Origin: Neorhizobium galegae
GTDB taxonomy: Bacteria > Pseudomonadota > Alphaproteobacteria > Rhizobiales > Rhizobiaceae
DNA length: 64,000 bases
Direction: 5' to 3'
Assembly (NCBI RefSeq): GCF_017877055.1
Contig: NZ_JAGIPG010000004.1
Coordinates: forward strand, 124,001-188,000
In this document: piece after piece, positions 1 through 8,462 of the stretch
Numbering within the stretch: position 1 is the stretch's first letter
Layout: each line of letters opens with the position of its first letter
Position numbers and translations under genes: made by a program
Notes under the pieces: generated by a model
What the model saw: only the letters and a program-made list of their open reading frames with translations
Told to the model about the DNA's origin: nothing
Database searches by the model: none

Positions 1-689
1 CAGCGTCTGCGGCCGATCTCCGGTGCGGCGCCGATGGCTGTGATCAAGGTGATCGGCACCTGCCGCGTCACGATCAGCATCTTGGAGAGCGCTGCCTTAT
101 CGACGCCCAGCGCCGCCATGATGATGTCGCGGGTAAAACCACGCTGCTCGAGCCGCAAGGCGAAAAGTGCCCGCTCGATATAGGATAAGTTCGTGCGGGC
201 GCTGTTTTCCTGTCCTTGACTGACCACCAGCTGATCATCGGTGAGTTCGCGGACAACCGCTCGCACACGGATGCCAAGTTTTTTGACTGCGGCCAGTCGC
301 CGATGGCCGTAGGCGACCTGATAGCGGCCTTTCACCTGCGGGTGCGGCCTCACGAGGATCGGTACCTGCTGCCCATGCTCGCGGATCTGCTCCACCAACT
401 CGTTCAGCTGAACGGCATCGATCTCCAGTCTATCTTCGACGAAGGAGGCGTCGACAAGGCCTGGCTCGATGTCGACGACGATCTGGCCTTTGGCCAGCTG
501 CCGTTCAAGATCGTTTGCTCGTTCGACCTTTTCGGTGATATTGCCGAGCGTCTTGGTAATCCCGCCCACGGGCGCTGGATTGCGGGCCTGTGGCACGAAG
601 CCGGCAATAGGGCGATTGTCCCTGGGCGCGACTGGCTCGGGACGGGCCGAGGTGGACGAGGATATCTCGATGAGGTTCTTTCGTGCCAT
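1..689 (-). CDS. repB: Plasmid partitioning protein RepB, N-terminal part (runs off window start)
   Basis: ParB-family centromere-binding protein of repABC replicons; it works with RepA in plasmid segregation. About 229 codons are visible, starting at an ATG whose complement is 687-689. The N-terminus opens MARKNLIEISS, as RepB proteins do. The ParB/Srx-type core follows, with QVPILVRPHP, YGHRRLAA and the ENSARTNLSYIERA box, then a helix-turn-helix segment (FTRDIIMAALGVDKAALSKM). The start lies only 4 nt after the repA stop, so the two are co-transcribed and probably translationally coupled. The C-terminal third, and repC, lie beyond position 1. Confidence 0.95.
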   Translation of the reverse strand, partial: MARKNLIEISSSTSARPEPVAPRDNRPIAGFVPQARNPAPVGGITKTLGNITEKVERANDLERQLAKGQIVVDIEPGLVDASFVEDRLEIDAVQLNELVEQIREHGQQVPILVRPHPQVKGRYQVAYGHRRLAAVKKLGIRVRAVVRELTDDQLVVSQGQENSARTNLSYIERALFALRLEQRGFTRDIIMAALGVDKAALSKMLIVTRQVPITLITAIGAAPEIGRRR

Positions 690-693
690 CTAA

Positions 694-1887
694 TTACTTC
701 CTTCCCCACGTGGATCGGATATGGGCCTCGATCTCCGCGTTCACGAGATTGAGCGACTCCCAGGCCCGATCGTAGGTGCCGCGTACGAACAGCGACCTTT
801 CCACTTCATAGAGCGTTTGCTTCGTCACGCCGGCATCGGCGATCGCGGTCGATTTCAGCATCGCGTTCTGAAGCATGCGGTTGCCAAAGATCGCCCGCAT
901 GAAGCCGGTCATCTGGCTTTGCGGGCCGTCATTCGGTTCAAATCTCGTGACGAGATACCGCATCCAGTCATAACTCGTCCGACCCCCTGCCCTTTCGACC
1001 ACGGACATGAGTTCGCTCGTCATGGTCAGGAACTGCGACATCGACATAACGTCGAGCATTTGCGGATGCACGGTGATCAATACAGAGGTCGCCGCACAAA
1101 GCGCCGACATCGTCAGGAACCCGAGCTGCGGCGGGCAATCGACCACCACGACATCGTAGAGGCTTTCGATCTCGGTCAACGCCTCGCCTATCCGGGCAAA
1201 GAACATCGTCTCCGCGGTTCCGGATGCCATTGCTTTCGGAGTTTCGTGCTCGAACTCCATCAGCTCGAGATTTCCAGGGATCAGATGGAGATTGGGCGTA
1301 TAGGTCGCGCGCACGATATCGGCGATTGGCCGCGGATCTTCATAGCGGATCGCTCCATAGAGCGTCTCGCCCTCTCCGACATCCAATTCCGGCTGGTGTC
1401 CGAACAGGGCGGAAAGAGAGGCTTGCGGGTCGAGATCCACCGCCAGGACGCGATAGCCTCTCAAGGCCAGATATTGTGCCAGGTGGGCGGCAGTGGTCGT
1501 CTTGCCTGAACCACCTTTGAAGTTCATGACCGATACGATCTGCAGCTTGTCGGAGCCCTTGCGGGCCGGGACATATTTCGGGGTTCCGTTTCGCTCGTCG
1601 AGAACGCGGCGAATCCGGTCCATGTCATCCGCACCATAAAGGCGCCGCCCGTTGGCGAGCGGATCCGGTCCATGGCCCTCGGCTGCGACCTGCCTTAGAT
1701 AACCCTCGCCGATGCCGATGAACCCTGCAGCCTCGGCAGGAGAAAAGAACCGCATCGTCTTTTGGGAGAGTGGCGGGAAGATTTTGGCCTGGTGCTGCTG
1801 GAGCTGATAGGACAGTTCCTGGGCGTCTGTTGCCAGAAGTGAAGGAAGATGCTCTTGATCGTCCTGGATAACGAGACTCGGCTGCAT
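694..1887 (-). CDS. repA: Plasmid partitioning ATPase RepA
   Basis: ParA-type Walker ATPase (397 aa, normal length for repABC RepA) that drives plasmid segregation and represses the repABC promoter. A MerR/phage-type DNA-binding segment lies near residues 45-100 (FSPAEAAGFIGIGEGYLRQV). The deviant Walker A KGGSGKTT is at about 124-131, with LAVDLDPQASLS and VVVDCPPQLGFL after it. It is first in the operon, with repB 4 nt downstream. Upstream lie two AACTGCGCA-type palindromes (1903-1946) and two larger GC-rich palindromes (2086-2197), the expected place for RepA operators and RepB partition sites. Confidence 0.96.
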   Translation of the reverse strand: MQPSLVIQDDQEHLPSLLATDAQELSYQLQQHQAKIFPPLSQKTMRFFSPAEAAGFIGIGEGYLRQVAAEGHGPDPLANGRRLYGADDMDRIRRVLDERNGTPKYVPARKGSDKLQIVSVMNFKGGSGKTTTAAHLAQYLALRGYRVLAVDLDPQASLSALFGHQPELDVGEGETLYGAIRYEDPRPIADIVRATYTPNLHLIPGNLELMEFEHETPKAMASGTAETMFFARIGEALTEIESLYDVVVVDCPPQLGFLTMSALCAATSVLITVHPQMLDVMSMSQFLTMTSELMSVVERAGGRTSYDWMRYLVTRFEPNDGPQSQMTGFMRAIFGNRMLQNAMLKSTAIADAGVTKQTLYEVERSLFVRGTYDRAWESLNLVNAEIEAHIRSTWGRK

Positions 1888-1902
1888 GTGTTGATTTCCC
1901 GT

Positions 1903-1946
1903 TTAACTGCGCAATTTTCACAGAAAGCGCTCTAACTGCGCAGTTA
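1903..1946. promoter_or_regulatory. Two AACTGCGCA palindromes upstream of repA
   Basis: TAACTGCGCAGTTA (1933-1946) is a perfect 14-bp palindrome. AACTGCGCAATT (1905-1916) is a near copy with one asymmetric base. Their centres are 29 bp apart and 20-60 bp upstream of the repA start. A RepA (or RepA-RepB) operator for autorepression is the simplest reading, but this is inferred from position and symmetry only. Confidence 0.5.
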
Positions 1947-2085
1947 TATTATGCTCCGATTCGTTACCGATTTACAAACGCTTAACCAAACCCTCATTTT
2001 CCGCTGTTTTCTCTCAATTTGCGGGCCTCAACGCTCCCTACGGCCCTCCATTTGTGGCGATCTGACGCGAGCTAAATCTAAGCCC

Positions 2086-2117
2086 TACGAGGAGTGGTCC
2101 GCGGACTACTCCTCGTA
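2086..2117. promoter_or_regulatory. Candidate RepB partition site (parS-like), copy 1
   Basis: A 32-bp palindrome centred at 2101/2102, broken only by one G-T pair (2096/2107). Its core GTGGTCCGCGGACTAC (2094-2109) resembles the 16-bp repABC parS pattern as I recall it, GTTNNNNGCNNNNAAC; only the third base of each arm departs. A second copy lies exactly 84 bp further on. Confidence 0.55.
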
Positions 2118-2173
2118 TGAGGTCTGGCAAGATAGTCTGGCCGTGGAGCCGGCCAACGATATCCTCTTTCATT

Positions 2174-2197
2174 GGCAGTAGTCCGCGGACTACTGCC
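2174..2197. promoter_or_regulatory. Candidate RepB partition site (parS-like), copy 2
   Basis: A perfect 24-bp palindrome centred at 2185/2186, with core GTAGTCCGCGGACTAC (2178-2193). It shares this core with the palindrome at 2086-2117. The centre-to-centre distance is 84 bp, eight helical turns, so bound dimers would sit on the same DNA face. Position upstream of repA on a repABC replicon supports a partition or operator role. Confidence 0.55.
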
Positions 2198-3448
2198 GAA
2201 TTCTTCGGAGATCTGGAGCGGGTGATCGCAGGACGTTATTGAGCCCGCCCGCGGGAGGAGATGTCGATGCGCGATCTGTGGCGTTGATCGGGGCGGGGCC
2301 AGATGGCCGTTGTCCTGGCCCCAATGCTGAGGCCGCGACTGTCCGAGAGCAAAGGAGCGGGCAGGGTGATGCGGGGACTTCGTTCCGTTTTCATCTCTAC
2401 GGGGAATGCAAAGCCAAATAGCCTCCGCCGGCACGTGAGCCGTGGCAGTTAGGTATGTTTGATGAGGCGGGCCATGAATATGGCAGAGCGGCTGCCGTCC
2501 GCTCGAGCGGGCCGCGGACTTCGCCGCCGACTACCCAGCAGCGGGGGGCGGACGGTCTTGGCTATGAAAAGAGTTCAGGGTCGCCGAGTGCTTCAACGGG
2601 TCAAGCCTAGCAAGCGGTTGCGGCGGGTTCGCTTTTCGGATGATCTTGCGGCCAGGATGGAGGCGGGGTTTCCAGCAAATCTTGATCGACAGGATATCAG
2701 GAACCAACGACTCGGCGGGTACGGATTTAGCCGTTGATGAACAGCGCGATGTTCTCGGAATCCTGGTTGTAAAACCACGGCCGGGTGAGGTGCCGCGTCC
2801 CTCGCGGATGAGCCGCTCGATTGGAAAAGCTGTCGTGAGGAGACCCTGTTCATCAGAGTAGGTATTGCCGTCGCTGCGGAGGAGGCTTGATCCGCGGGGT
2901 GTGGACGTCTCCATAAAGGATCAGCGATGCCGCGACGTTTTCTTGCCGACCGGGCGTGCGTGCGTCGCTCTGTCAAAACAAACGGCCGATCGGCGTTGCA
3001 ACGATATTCCGGCTCAAAGCCGTCGATACATCAGGAAGCGGAGTCGGCGGGCCTGAGATCAGTTGTGGCAATCCGTAACTCCATGATCGCCGCCTATACC
3101 TCCACGTTATGCCCGCAGGATCTCCTGGTTCCATACAGCGGCCGGAGGCAGGGGAGGGCCGGTTGCAAGTTCGTTTCGGGGTGCCGATCTTCGTAGATTG
3201 TTATGACGTGTCGAGGTAAGCGGTAGGCCATAAAGGGGTGTCGACGAATCGGAATTTCATCGACATAGTCTTATCGCGGGTAAGCAGAGGCAGGTGCGCC
3301 GATTACCTCGCAATGCGTTTCTCGCGGGCGAGGGATGCCTTCCGAAAATCGTCGTTTTGCAGTCGACAGTCTGTGCGGTTTTCTCCGCCAACGCGATCGG
3401 TAACCGCACACGTGGCTTTGCGTTCAAGCGTGAACGCTCGCGAGTCAC
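2198..3448. other. 1.25 kb with no supported gene
   Basis: Short overlapping open frames occur on both strands, but none has a recognisable domain, good ribosome-binding site or sustained codon bias. The minus frame near 2725-2800 reads protein-like (RPWFYNQDSENIALFING, then a stop) but is interrupted upstream, so it may be a degraded coding remnant. An inverted repeat GGGGCCAG/CTGGCCCC occurs near 2295-2322 without a T-tract. The stretch separates the replication region from the accessory genes. Confidence 0.5.
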
Positions 3449-4327
3449 TCAGGACCAGACGCTGTCTTGAAACGCGCCGATGGGCAGTTTCAGGTATCGC
3501 ATGCCGTTGGCTTCCGGTTGCGGAAGCTGACCGCCATTGATGTTGATCTGCAGCGCATGCAGGATCAGCTTTGGCATCGGCAGGGTGCGATCCCGCATTT
3601 CGCGGATGGCGACGAACTCGTCCTTGCTGGGAGACTGCTTGAGATGGATGTTTTCCATTTTCTGACGCTCCACCGTGCTTTCCCACTGCGGCTGGCGGCC
3701 GCCGGGCTGATAGTCGTGTCCGACGAAAATACGTGTGTTCCCTGGCAGTGCCAGAATGGCCTGGATGCTTGACCATAGAGCACCTGCGCTACCACCGGGA
3801 AAATCCGCGCGGGCCGTGCCGCTGTCCGGCATGAACAGCGTGTCATGAACGAAAGCGGCGTCACCGGCGACATAGGAGATGGACGCAAGCGTATGGCCGG
3901 GCGAATACATGACACCGACCTCGATATTGCCGATGGAGAACGTTTCTCCATCGGCGAACAGGCGGTCCCATTGGCTGCCATCGACAGGCAGATCTGGCCA
4001 ATTGTAGATCTGCGCCCAGATTTTCTGGACATCGACAACGTGAGCGCCAATCGCAATCGGGGCGCCGGTCATTCTTTTCAGGTAGGCGGCGGCCGAGAAG
4101 TGGTCGGCATGCGGATGAGTGTCGAGGATCCATTGGAGACGCAGGTCCTGCTGGCGGACATGGTCCAACAGGGCGTCGGCGTTATGGGTCGCCGTCGAAC
4201 CCGATTTCTCATCGAAGTCGAGAACGGGATCGATAATGGCGCAGGCCCTGGTTTGCGGGTCGCTCACCACGTACTGGATCGAACAGGTACGCGGATCGAA
4301 GAATGCAGCGACGTCAGGTCTATGCAT
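3449..4327 (-). CDS. MBL-fold hydrolase, persulfide-dioxygenase (ETHE1)-like
   Basis: Metallo-beta-lactamase fold protein of 292 aa. The metal motif THPHADH (His71, His73, Asp75, His76) is followed by SPGHT near 150 and VGHDY near 230. The THxHADH form and the downstream PDSGTARADFP block match ETHE1/Blh-type persulfide dioxygenases, which oxidise glutathione persulfide to sulfite with O2. I chose the start MHRPDV (ATG complement 4325-4327) because it overlaps the stop of the PLP gene by 8 nt, indicating translational coupling; the longer frame upstream lies inside that gene. Persulfide chemistry is inferred from motif and neighbour; another MBL thioesterase function is possible. Confidence 0.82.
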   Translation of the reverse strand: MHRPDVAAFFDPRTCSIQYVVSDPQTRACAIIDPVLDFDEKSGSTATHNADALLDHVRQQDLRLQWILDTHPHADHFSAAAYLKRMTGAPIAIGAHVVDVQKIWAQIYNWPDLPVDGSQWDRLFADGETFSIGNIEVGVMYSPGHTLASISYVAGDAAFVHDTLFMPDSGTARADFPGGSAGALWSSIQAILALPGNTRIFVGHDYQPGGRQPQWESTVERQKMENIHLKQSPSKDEFVAIREMRDRTLPMPKLILHALQININGGQLPQPEANGMRYLKLPIGAFQDSVWS

Positions 4328-5822
4328 AGCTAGCCTCCGGTAGATCTGGTGCACGCGGAGAAAAGATCGCCCGTGCGGGATCGAACGTATAGAGATCGGT
4401 ATAGGATGCCGCATCCCGCGCCAATTGTGCGACGGACTCAAGGATAAACAGGACGGTCTCGTCCGAAAGCAGAACGCTCAGATTGAGCCGCGTGAAGCCC
4501 GGCTTCTCGATCTCGTTGCCGTTGAGGATCGCCTGCCTGATCCGCTCCGACGTCTCGGGATCGATCGACAGCAACCGGTGCACATAGGGACCTGCGCAGG
4601 CGCAGCCTCCTCGGGCTTGAATGCCGAACCGGTCGCTGAGCATGCGGGTGACCAGTTGCTGATGAACATAGCCGCCTTTCCCGTCCCTGATGCGAAACGA
4701 GAATATCGGCAGGCGCGCCATCGAGGGGGAGCCGAGAAGCTCGATCTGGGGCACGTCCTGCCAGGCGGTGAGCGCCCTTCGCGTGAAGACGTCGTTCAGC
4801 CGCCGGATTTTCTCTAGTCCGATCGCATGCTTGACGAGAAAGACAAGTGCCGCACGAATGTCGCCGACGACATTGGGGGTTCCAGCTTCCTCACGGGCTT
4901 CTAGGCTGTCGCTATAGTCGTGGCAGGTGGGCGAAACGAACTTGACGGTGCCGCCGCCCGGCCAGGACGGCTTGTCGGTGACGACCGCGTCATGCCGCAC
5001 GATCAGCACGCCCGAGGCACCCGGGCCGCCGAGGAACTTGTGCGGCGATACCACGATCGCGTCGATCTCGGCCCCCTGTTCCGGCGTCATCGAGATCGGC
5101 ATGTAAGGTCCGGCGCCGGCATAGTCCCAGACGATTTTGGCGCCCGCCTGCTTCGCAAGCTTGGTGACGGCTGCAACGTCGGTCGAGATGCCGGTTATGT
5201 TCGATGCGGCCGAAAACGAGCAGATTGTCAGGTCGGCGCCGGCGCCCTGGAGAGCCTCGTCCAAAAGGACAAGGTCCGGGCCACCGCCGCTGCCTTCAGC
5301 GATTTCGACAATCTCTGCGCCGCTCTCGCGCCAGGGGAGGATGTTCGAGTGATGTTCGTAAGGTCCGATGATCACGCAGACCCGCTGACCGGAAGCGATC
5401 GCATCCGTGACGCCCAGCAGGTTGACGAGCCGATTGAGGCCCGCCGTTGCGCCGGATCCCGCGAAAATGGCGGCATGGCGGCTATCTGCTCCGCAGCATT
5501 CCTTGATGACCGACCGCGCTTCACGCCGCAGGCGGGTCATCATTCCCCCGCAATAGGAGGCCTCCGTATGGCTGTTGGCGTAATAGGGCAGGACCTCGTC
5601 GAGAACAAACTGTTCGACTTGCCTGAGCGCACGGCCTGAGGCGACGTAGTCGGCATAAACGAGATCCTTCAAGCCGAACGGCCCGGCGACTTTCGCCCTC
5701 GAACCGATCAATCCGTCTTTCAACGCCGCGATCGGATCGGCGGCTTCGAGGCTGCTTTTGAACTTGCCGAGAACGGTGACGAGTTCCTTTGATGGATTAA
5801 GATCGGCCTGCTCACGCATCAT
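4320..5822 (-). CDS. PLP-dependent class V aminotransferase, cysteine desulfurase-like
   Basis: Fold-type I PLP enzyme of 500 aa. Visible are AGSGATAGLNRL (about 121-132), the cofactor-stacking region YEHHSN (155-160), the PLP-pyridine Asp in VWDYAG (about 233) and the Schiff-base Lys in SPHKFLGG (about 262). These are class V features shared by NifS/SufS/CsdA desulfurases and selenocysteine lyase. The protein is about 100 aa longer than SufS because of N- and C-terminal extensions. It is followed with 8-nt overlap by an ETHE1-like protein and is divergent from an Lrp regulator, which points to release of sulfur from cysteine or a related thiol and oxidation of the persulfide. The exact substrate is not visible. 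Confidence 0.85.
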   Translation of the reverse strand: MMREQADLNPSKELVTVLGKFKSSLEAADPIAALKDGLIGSRAKVAGPFGLKDLVYADYVASGRALRQVEQFVLDEVLPYYANSHTEASYCGGMMTRLRREARSVIKECCGADSRHAAIFAGSGATAGLNRLVNLLGVTDAIASGQRVCVIIGPYEHHSNILPWRESGAEIVEIAEGSGGGPDLVLLDEALQGAGADLTICSFSAASNITGISTDVAAVTKLAKQAGAKIVWDYAGAGPYMPISMTPEQGAEIDAIVVSPHKFLGGPGASGVLIVRHDAVVTDKPSWPGGGTVKFVSPTCHDYSDSLEAREEAGTPNVVGDIRAALVFLVKHAIGLEKIRRLNDVFTRRALTAWQDVPQIELLGSPSMARLPIFSFRIRDGKGGYVHQQLVTRMLSDRFGIQARGGCACAGPYVHRLLSIDPETSERIRQAILNGNEIEKPGFTRLNLSVLLSDETVLFILESVAQLARDAASYTDLYTFDPARAIFSPRAPDLPEASYA

Positions 5823-5916
5823 CAGTCTCCAGACAGCAATTGACAGCGATTCTAATCTCGATCACGGTCCGAAAACTTCACCTATTTTTCAGATAACGAG
5901 CGGAAATGCGGGTCAC

Positions 5917-6399
5917 ATGATCGATAAATCTGTAAATTTTGATCATATCGATCTAAAAATCCTGACCTGCCTCCAGCGCAACGCCGCACTCTCGCAACGG
6001 GATCTGGCCGAACAGGTGGGGCTTTCGCAAAATGCCTGCTGGCGTCGGCTCCAGCGGCTCCAGTCAAGCGGCGTGGTGGGAGGTTCACGCGCCGAGGTCG
6101 ATCTCGAGATGCTGGGCTTCGATCTGACGGTGATCGTGATGATCCGGACCCGTCACCATTCCAAGGAATGGTCCGAGGATTTCCGCAAGCATGTCGACCG
6201 GCTGCCGGAAGTCATCGATTTCTATCGGATTGGCGGAGACTGGGATTATCTGATCAAGGTCGTCACACGCGGAATCTCCGGCTACGACGCGTTCTACCAA
6301 AAGCTCATCACCAATTTCGACCTGGCGACCGTGACCGGCTTTTTCGCCATGGAGGCCATCATTCGTAATCGGGCCGTGGACCTAAGCCGCCTGAGGTGA
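5917..6399 (+). CDS. Lrp/AsnC-family transcriptional regulator
   Basis: 160-aa Lrp-type regulator: N-terminal winged HTH (DHIDLKILTCLQRNAALSQRD, with SQNACWRRLQRL as recognition helix) and a C-terminal RAM domain ending in AMEAIIRNRAVDLSRLR. I chose ATG 5917 because the family N-terminus begins at this point; the longer open frame upstream has no family match. It is divergent from the PLP-MBL operon across 94 bp. Lrp proteins of the DecR/CyuR type respond to cysteine and switch on desulfurating enzymes; by analogy this is the local activator, but the effector is inferred. Confidence 0.88.
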   Translation: MIDKSVNFDHIDLKILTCLQRNAALSQRDLAEQVGLSQNACWRRLQRLQSSGVVGGSRAEVDLEMLGFDLTVIVMIRTRHHSKEWSEDFRKHVDRLPEVIDFYRIGGDWDYLIKVVTRGISGYDAFYQKLITNFDLATVTGFFAMEAIIRNRAVDLSRLR

Positions 6400-6462
6400 C
6401 CGCAGGCTGGCATGGGCGAGGCCGGCGCAACATTTCCCGTCGGGGGACCGTTCACTCAAAAT

Positions 6463-6512
6463 GTTAGCACATTACATTCCCAATTGACGAACGTAATAAC
6501 ATTACGTATGCA
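6463..6512 (+). promoter_or_regulatory. Promoter with repeated operator-like motif
   Basis: TTGACG (6484-6489) and TATGCA (6507-6512) are separated by 17 bp, a good sigma70 layout. The spacer holds GTAATAACATTAC (6493-6505), part of the inverted repeat CGTAAT-AAC-ATTACG. A related copy GTTAGCACATTAC (6463-6475) lies 30 bp upstream on the same helical face. This is the layout of a repressed promoter for the ABC operon beginning at 6931. The right half resembles alphaproteobacterial Zur half-sites, but the left half does not, so the regulator is unassigned. Confidence 0.5.
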
Positions 6513-6536
6513 GTCGCCGACAACCCCGAGGATGCG

Positions 6537-6677
6537 ATGAGCGACGTCACCTGGAATTCGAGAACCGTCAGCCTGGCCATCAGGGCCATGCCCCGCTTTC
6601 ATGACATGAGCGGGGAGGTGTGGCGTCGGCATCGAACTGTGATCGCCAGTGCCGAGGGTTCCGGTAAATCCATCTGA
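6537..6677 (+). CDS. Possible small ORF (46 aa), unknown
   Basis: ATG at 6537 has a GAGG Shine-Dalgarno 5 nt upstream and lies about 20 nt after the predicted transcription start. It encodes MSDVTWNSRTVSLAIRAMPR onward and ends GSGKSI. No family is recognised. It could be a leader peptide for the ABC operon, a degraded gene end, or chance. The following 6678-6930 holds no other gene or recognisable riboswitch motif and forms the rest of a long untranslated leader. Confidence 0.25.
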   Translation: MSDVTWNSRTVSLAIRAMPRFHDMSGEVWRRHRTVIASAEGSGKSI

Positions 6678-6930
6678 TGTCGGGGACCTCAGAACTTCGA
6701 AGCCGCCCGGCCGCGGCTGCCTACCCCGTTTCCAGCGCCTCGCTTGGCGACTGCCCGTTTTGTCGCGGGCGAGACCCTAAGCCGCAATCCTCGTGATGCA
6801 GGCGCAGGGAGGGGCGAAGCGCTCCATCCATAAAGCAATGCAGGACGTGACGGAGGACATAGCCCACACGCTTTCCGCTGAATCCCAACGCATGACATTT
6901 GCAACAACAGCCAATCGAATGGAGAACACA

Positions 6931-8451
6931 ATGCGCATTGCGAACGCGCTTTTACTCACGCTGATGCTCGGTGCCTCGATGCCGGTAGCGCATGCCCTGG
7001 CCGATACCCTAAAGGTTGCAGGTCCGTGGGAGATCACCGGTATCGAACCGGCCCAGACCGGATATGTCTTCAGCCGCCTTCAGGTGGCTGAAACGCTCGT
7101 GACGACCGACAAGAAGGGTGCGCTTGTTCCCGCTCTTGCGGAAAAATGGGCGGTTTCGGATGACAATCTGACCTGGCGCTTCACGATCCGCGGCAACGCC
7201 GGATTTCACGATGGAACCTCGGTAACCGCCGAAGCCGCGGCGATCAGCCTTCGGCGTGCCCTGGCGGGTGTCGGTGTTTTTTCGCAGGCTCCGATCGCGG
7301 ACATTGCAAGCGAAGGGCACGACATCCGAATTCGCCTGACGAAGCCGTTCTCCGCGCTGCCGGCCTATCTCGTTCACTTCAGCACCGTCATTCTGGCGCC
7401 ATCCTCCTTCGACACTGCCGGCAAGATCACCAGGATCGTGGGTTCCGGGCCCTATAAAGTGAAGGCACTGACGCCGCCGGCGCGGCTTGAACTTGAAGGC
7501 TCGGATAGTTGGTGGGGTGGCACTCCTGGAATTGATGAGGTCAATTATCTGGCCGTGGGGCAGGGGGAGACCCGCGCCCTGATGGCCGAAAGTGGCGAGG
7601 CGGACCTTGTCTTTTCCATGTTGCCTGTTTCGGTCGACCGCTTGAAGGCAAACCCGAAGCTCGACGTCCAGATTGCCACCATCCCCCGCACCCGCATCCT
7701 CAAAGTCAACGCAGCATCGCCCTTCTTCGACCAGGTGGAAGAGCGACAGGCAGTCAGTGCCGCGATCGACCGTGTCGGCATCACAAAAGTCATCCTGCGC
7801 AACAGCGATCTTGCAGCAACCCAGCTCTTTCCGCCGGCCATGAAGGGTTGGAATTCTCCCGATGTTCCGCCGCTTGAGAGAAACGTCGAGAAGGCAAAGA
7901 CGCTGCTCAAGACGGCAGGTTGGGTACCTGGTCGTGACGGCATCCTGGAGAAGGATGGAAAACGCTTCAGCGTGACTCTTCTCACCTATGCGAGCTGGCC
8001 GGAACTGCCGCCGATCGCGACAGCCTTGCAGGCCCAGCTTCGGCAGATCGGCATCGACGTGAAGGTCTCCGTTGGCAACAGTTCGGAAATCCCGGCGCGG
8101 CACCAGGATGGCACGCTGGAAATGGGACTGGTGTCACGGCTCTACTCGATCGTCCCTGACCCGATCGGAACGCTGCTCCAGGACTACGGCCCGGGCGGGA
8201 GCGACTGGGGCTCGATGGGTTGGGACAACAAAGAGATCCAGGGCATCGTGGAGCGACTTGCTGCGACAAATGATGCCAGCACGCGCTTGCCGCTCCAGAC
8301 GCGTGCCGTTGAAATCCTTCAGGAGGAACTGCCAAGCATCCCGGTCACCTGGTCGGAGCTTGCCATCGTCTCCAGCAAGCGGATTGCCGGCGTCGAGGTC
8401 GATCCCCTTGAAGTCAATTACCGCCTCTCCGCCATCCGCTGGGCAAAGTGA
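6931..8451 (+). CDS. ABC transporter substrate-binding protein, family 5 (peptide/nickel/glutathione type)
   Basis: Periplasmic binding protein of 506 aa in the SBP_bac_5 class. A Sec signal peptide covers about residues 1-24 (MRIANALLLTLMLGASMPVAHALA). The mature protein has the class pattern: ALAEKWAVSDDNLTWRFTIR, FHDGTSVTAE and later RTRILKVNAASPFF. I chose ATG 6931 because GGAGAA lies 5 nt upstream and the signal peptide starts directly; an upstream in-frame ATG lacks this. It is first of a four-gene operon with touching stops and starts. Neighbouring cysteine/persulfide genes make a sulfur-containing peptide a reasonable substrate guess, but nothing in the sequence fixes it. Confidence 0.88.
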   Translation: MRIANALLLTLMLGASMPVAHALADTLKVAGPWEITGIEPAQTGYVFSRLQVAETLVTTDKKGALVPALAEKWAVSDDNLTWRFTIRGNAGFHDGTSVTAEAAAISLRRALAGVGVFSQAPIADIASEGHDIRIRLTKPFSALPAYLVHFSTVILAPSSFDTAGKITRIVGSGPYKVKALTPPARLELEGSDSWWGGTPGIDEVNYLAVGQGETRALMAESGEADLVFSMLPVSVDRLKANPKLDVQIATIPRTRILKVNAASPFFDQVEERQAVSAAIDRVGITKVILRNSDLAATQLFPPAMKGWNSPDVPPLERNVEKAKTLLKTAGWVPGRDGILEKDGKRFSVTLLTYASWPELPPIATALQAQLRQIGIDVKVSVGNSSEIPARHQDGTLEMGLVSRLYSIVPDPIGTLLQDYGPGGSDWGSMGWDNKEIQGIVERLAATNDASTRLPLQTRAVEILQEELPSIPVTWSELAIVSSKRIAGVEVDPLEVNYRLSAIRWAK

Positions 8452-8462
8452 TGGAAGGCGCC

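Noticed and set aside
1951..2181. 76-codon plus-strand ORF upstream of repA
   Set aside because: It runs through the first long palindrome and ends in the second, has no family character or ribosome-binding site; the palindromes explain the sequence better.
6678..6930. Riboswitch (cobalamin, SAM-II or similar) in the long leader before the importer
   Set aside because: I searched by eye for the conserved boxes of these classes and found none; only generic short hairpins occur.
7009..8103. 364-codon minus-strand ORF
   Set aside because: Opposite the family-5 binding protein, which has a signal peptide and family motifs; the minus frame has none.
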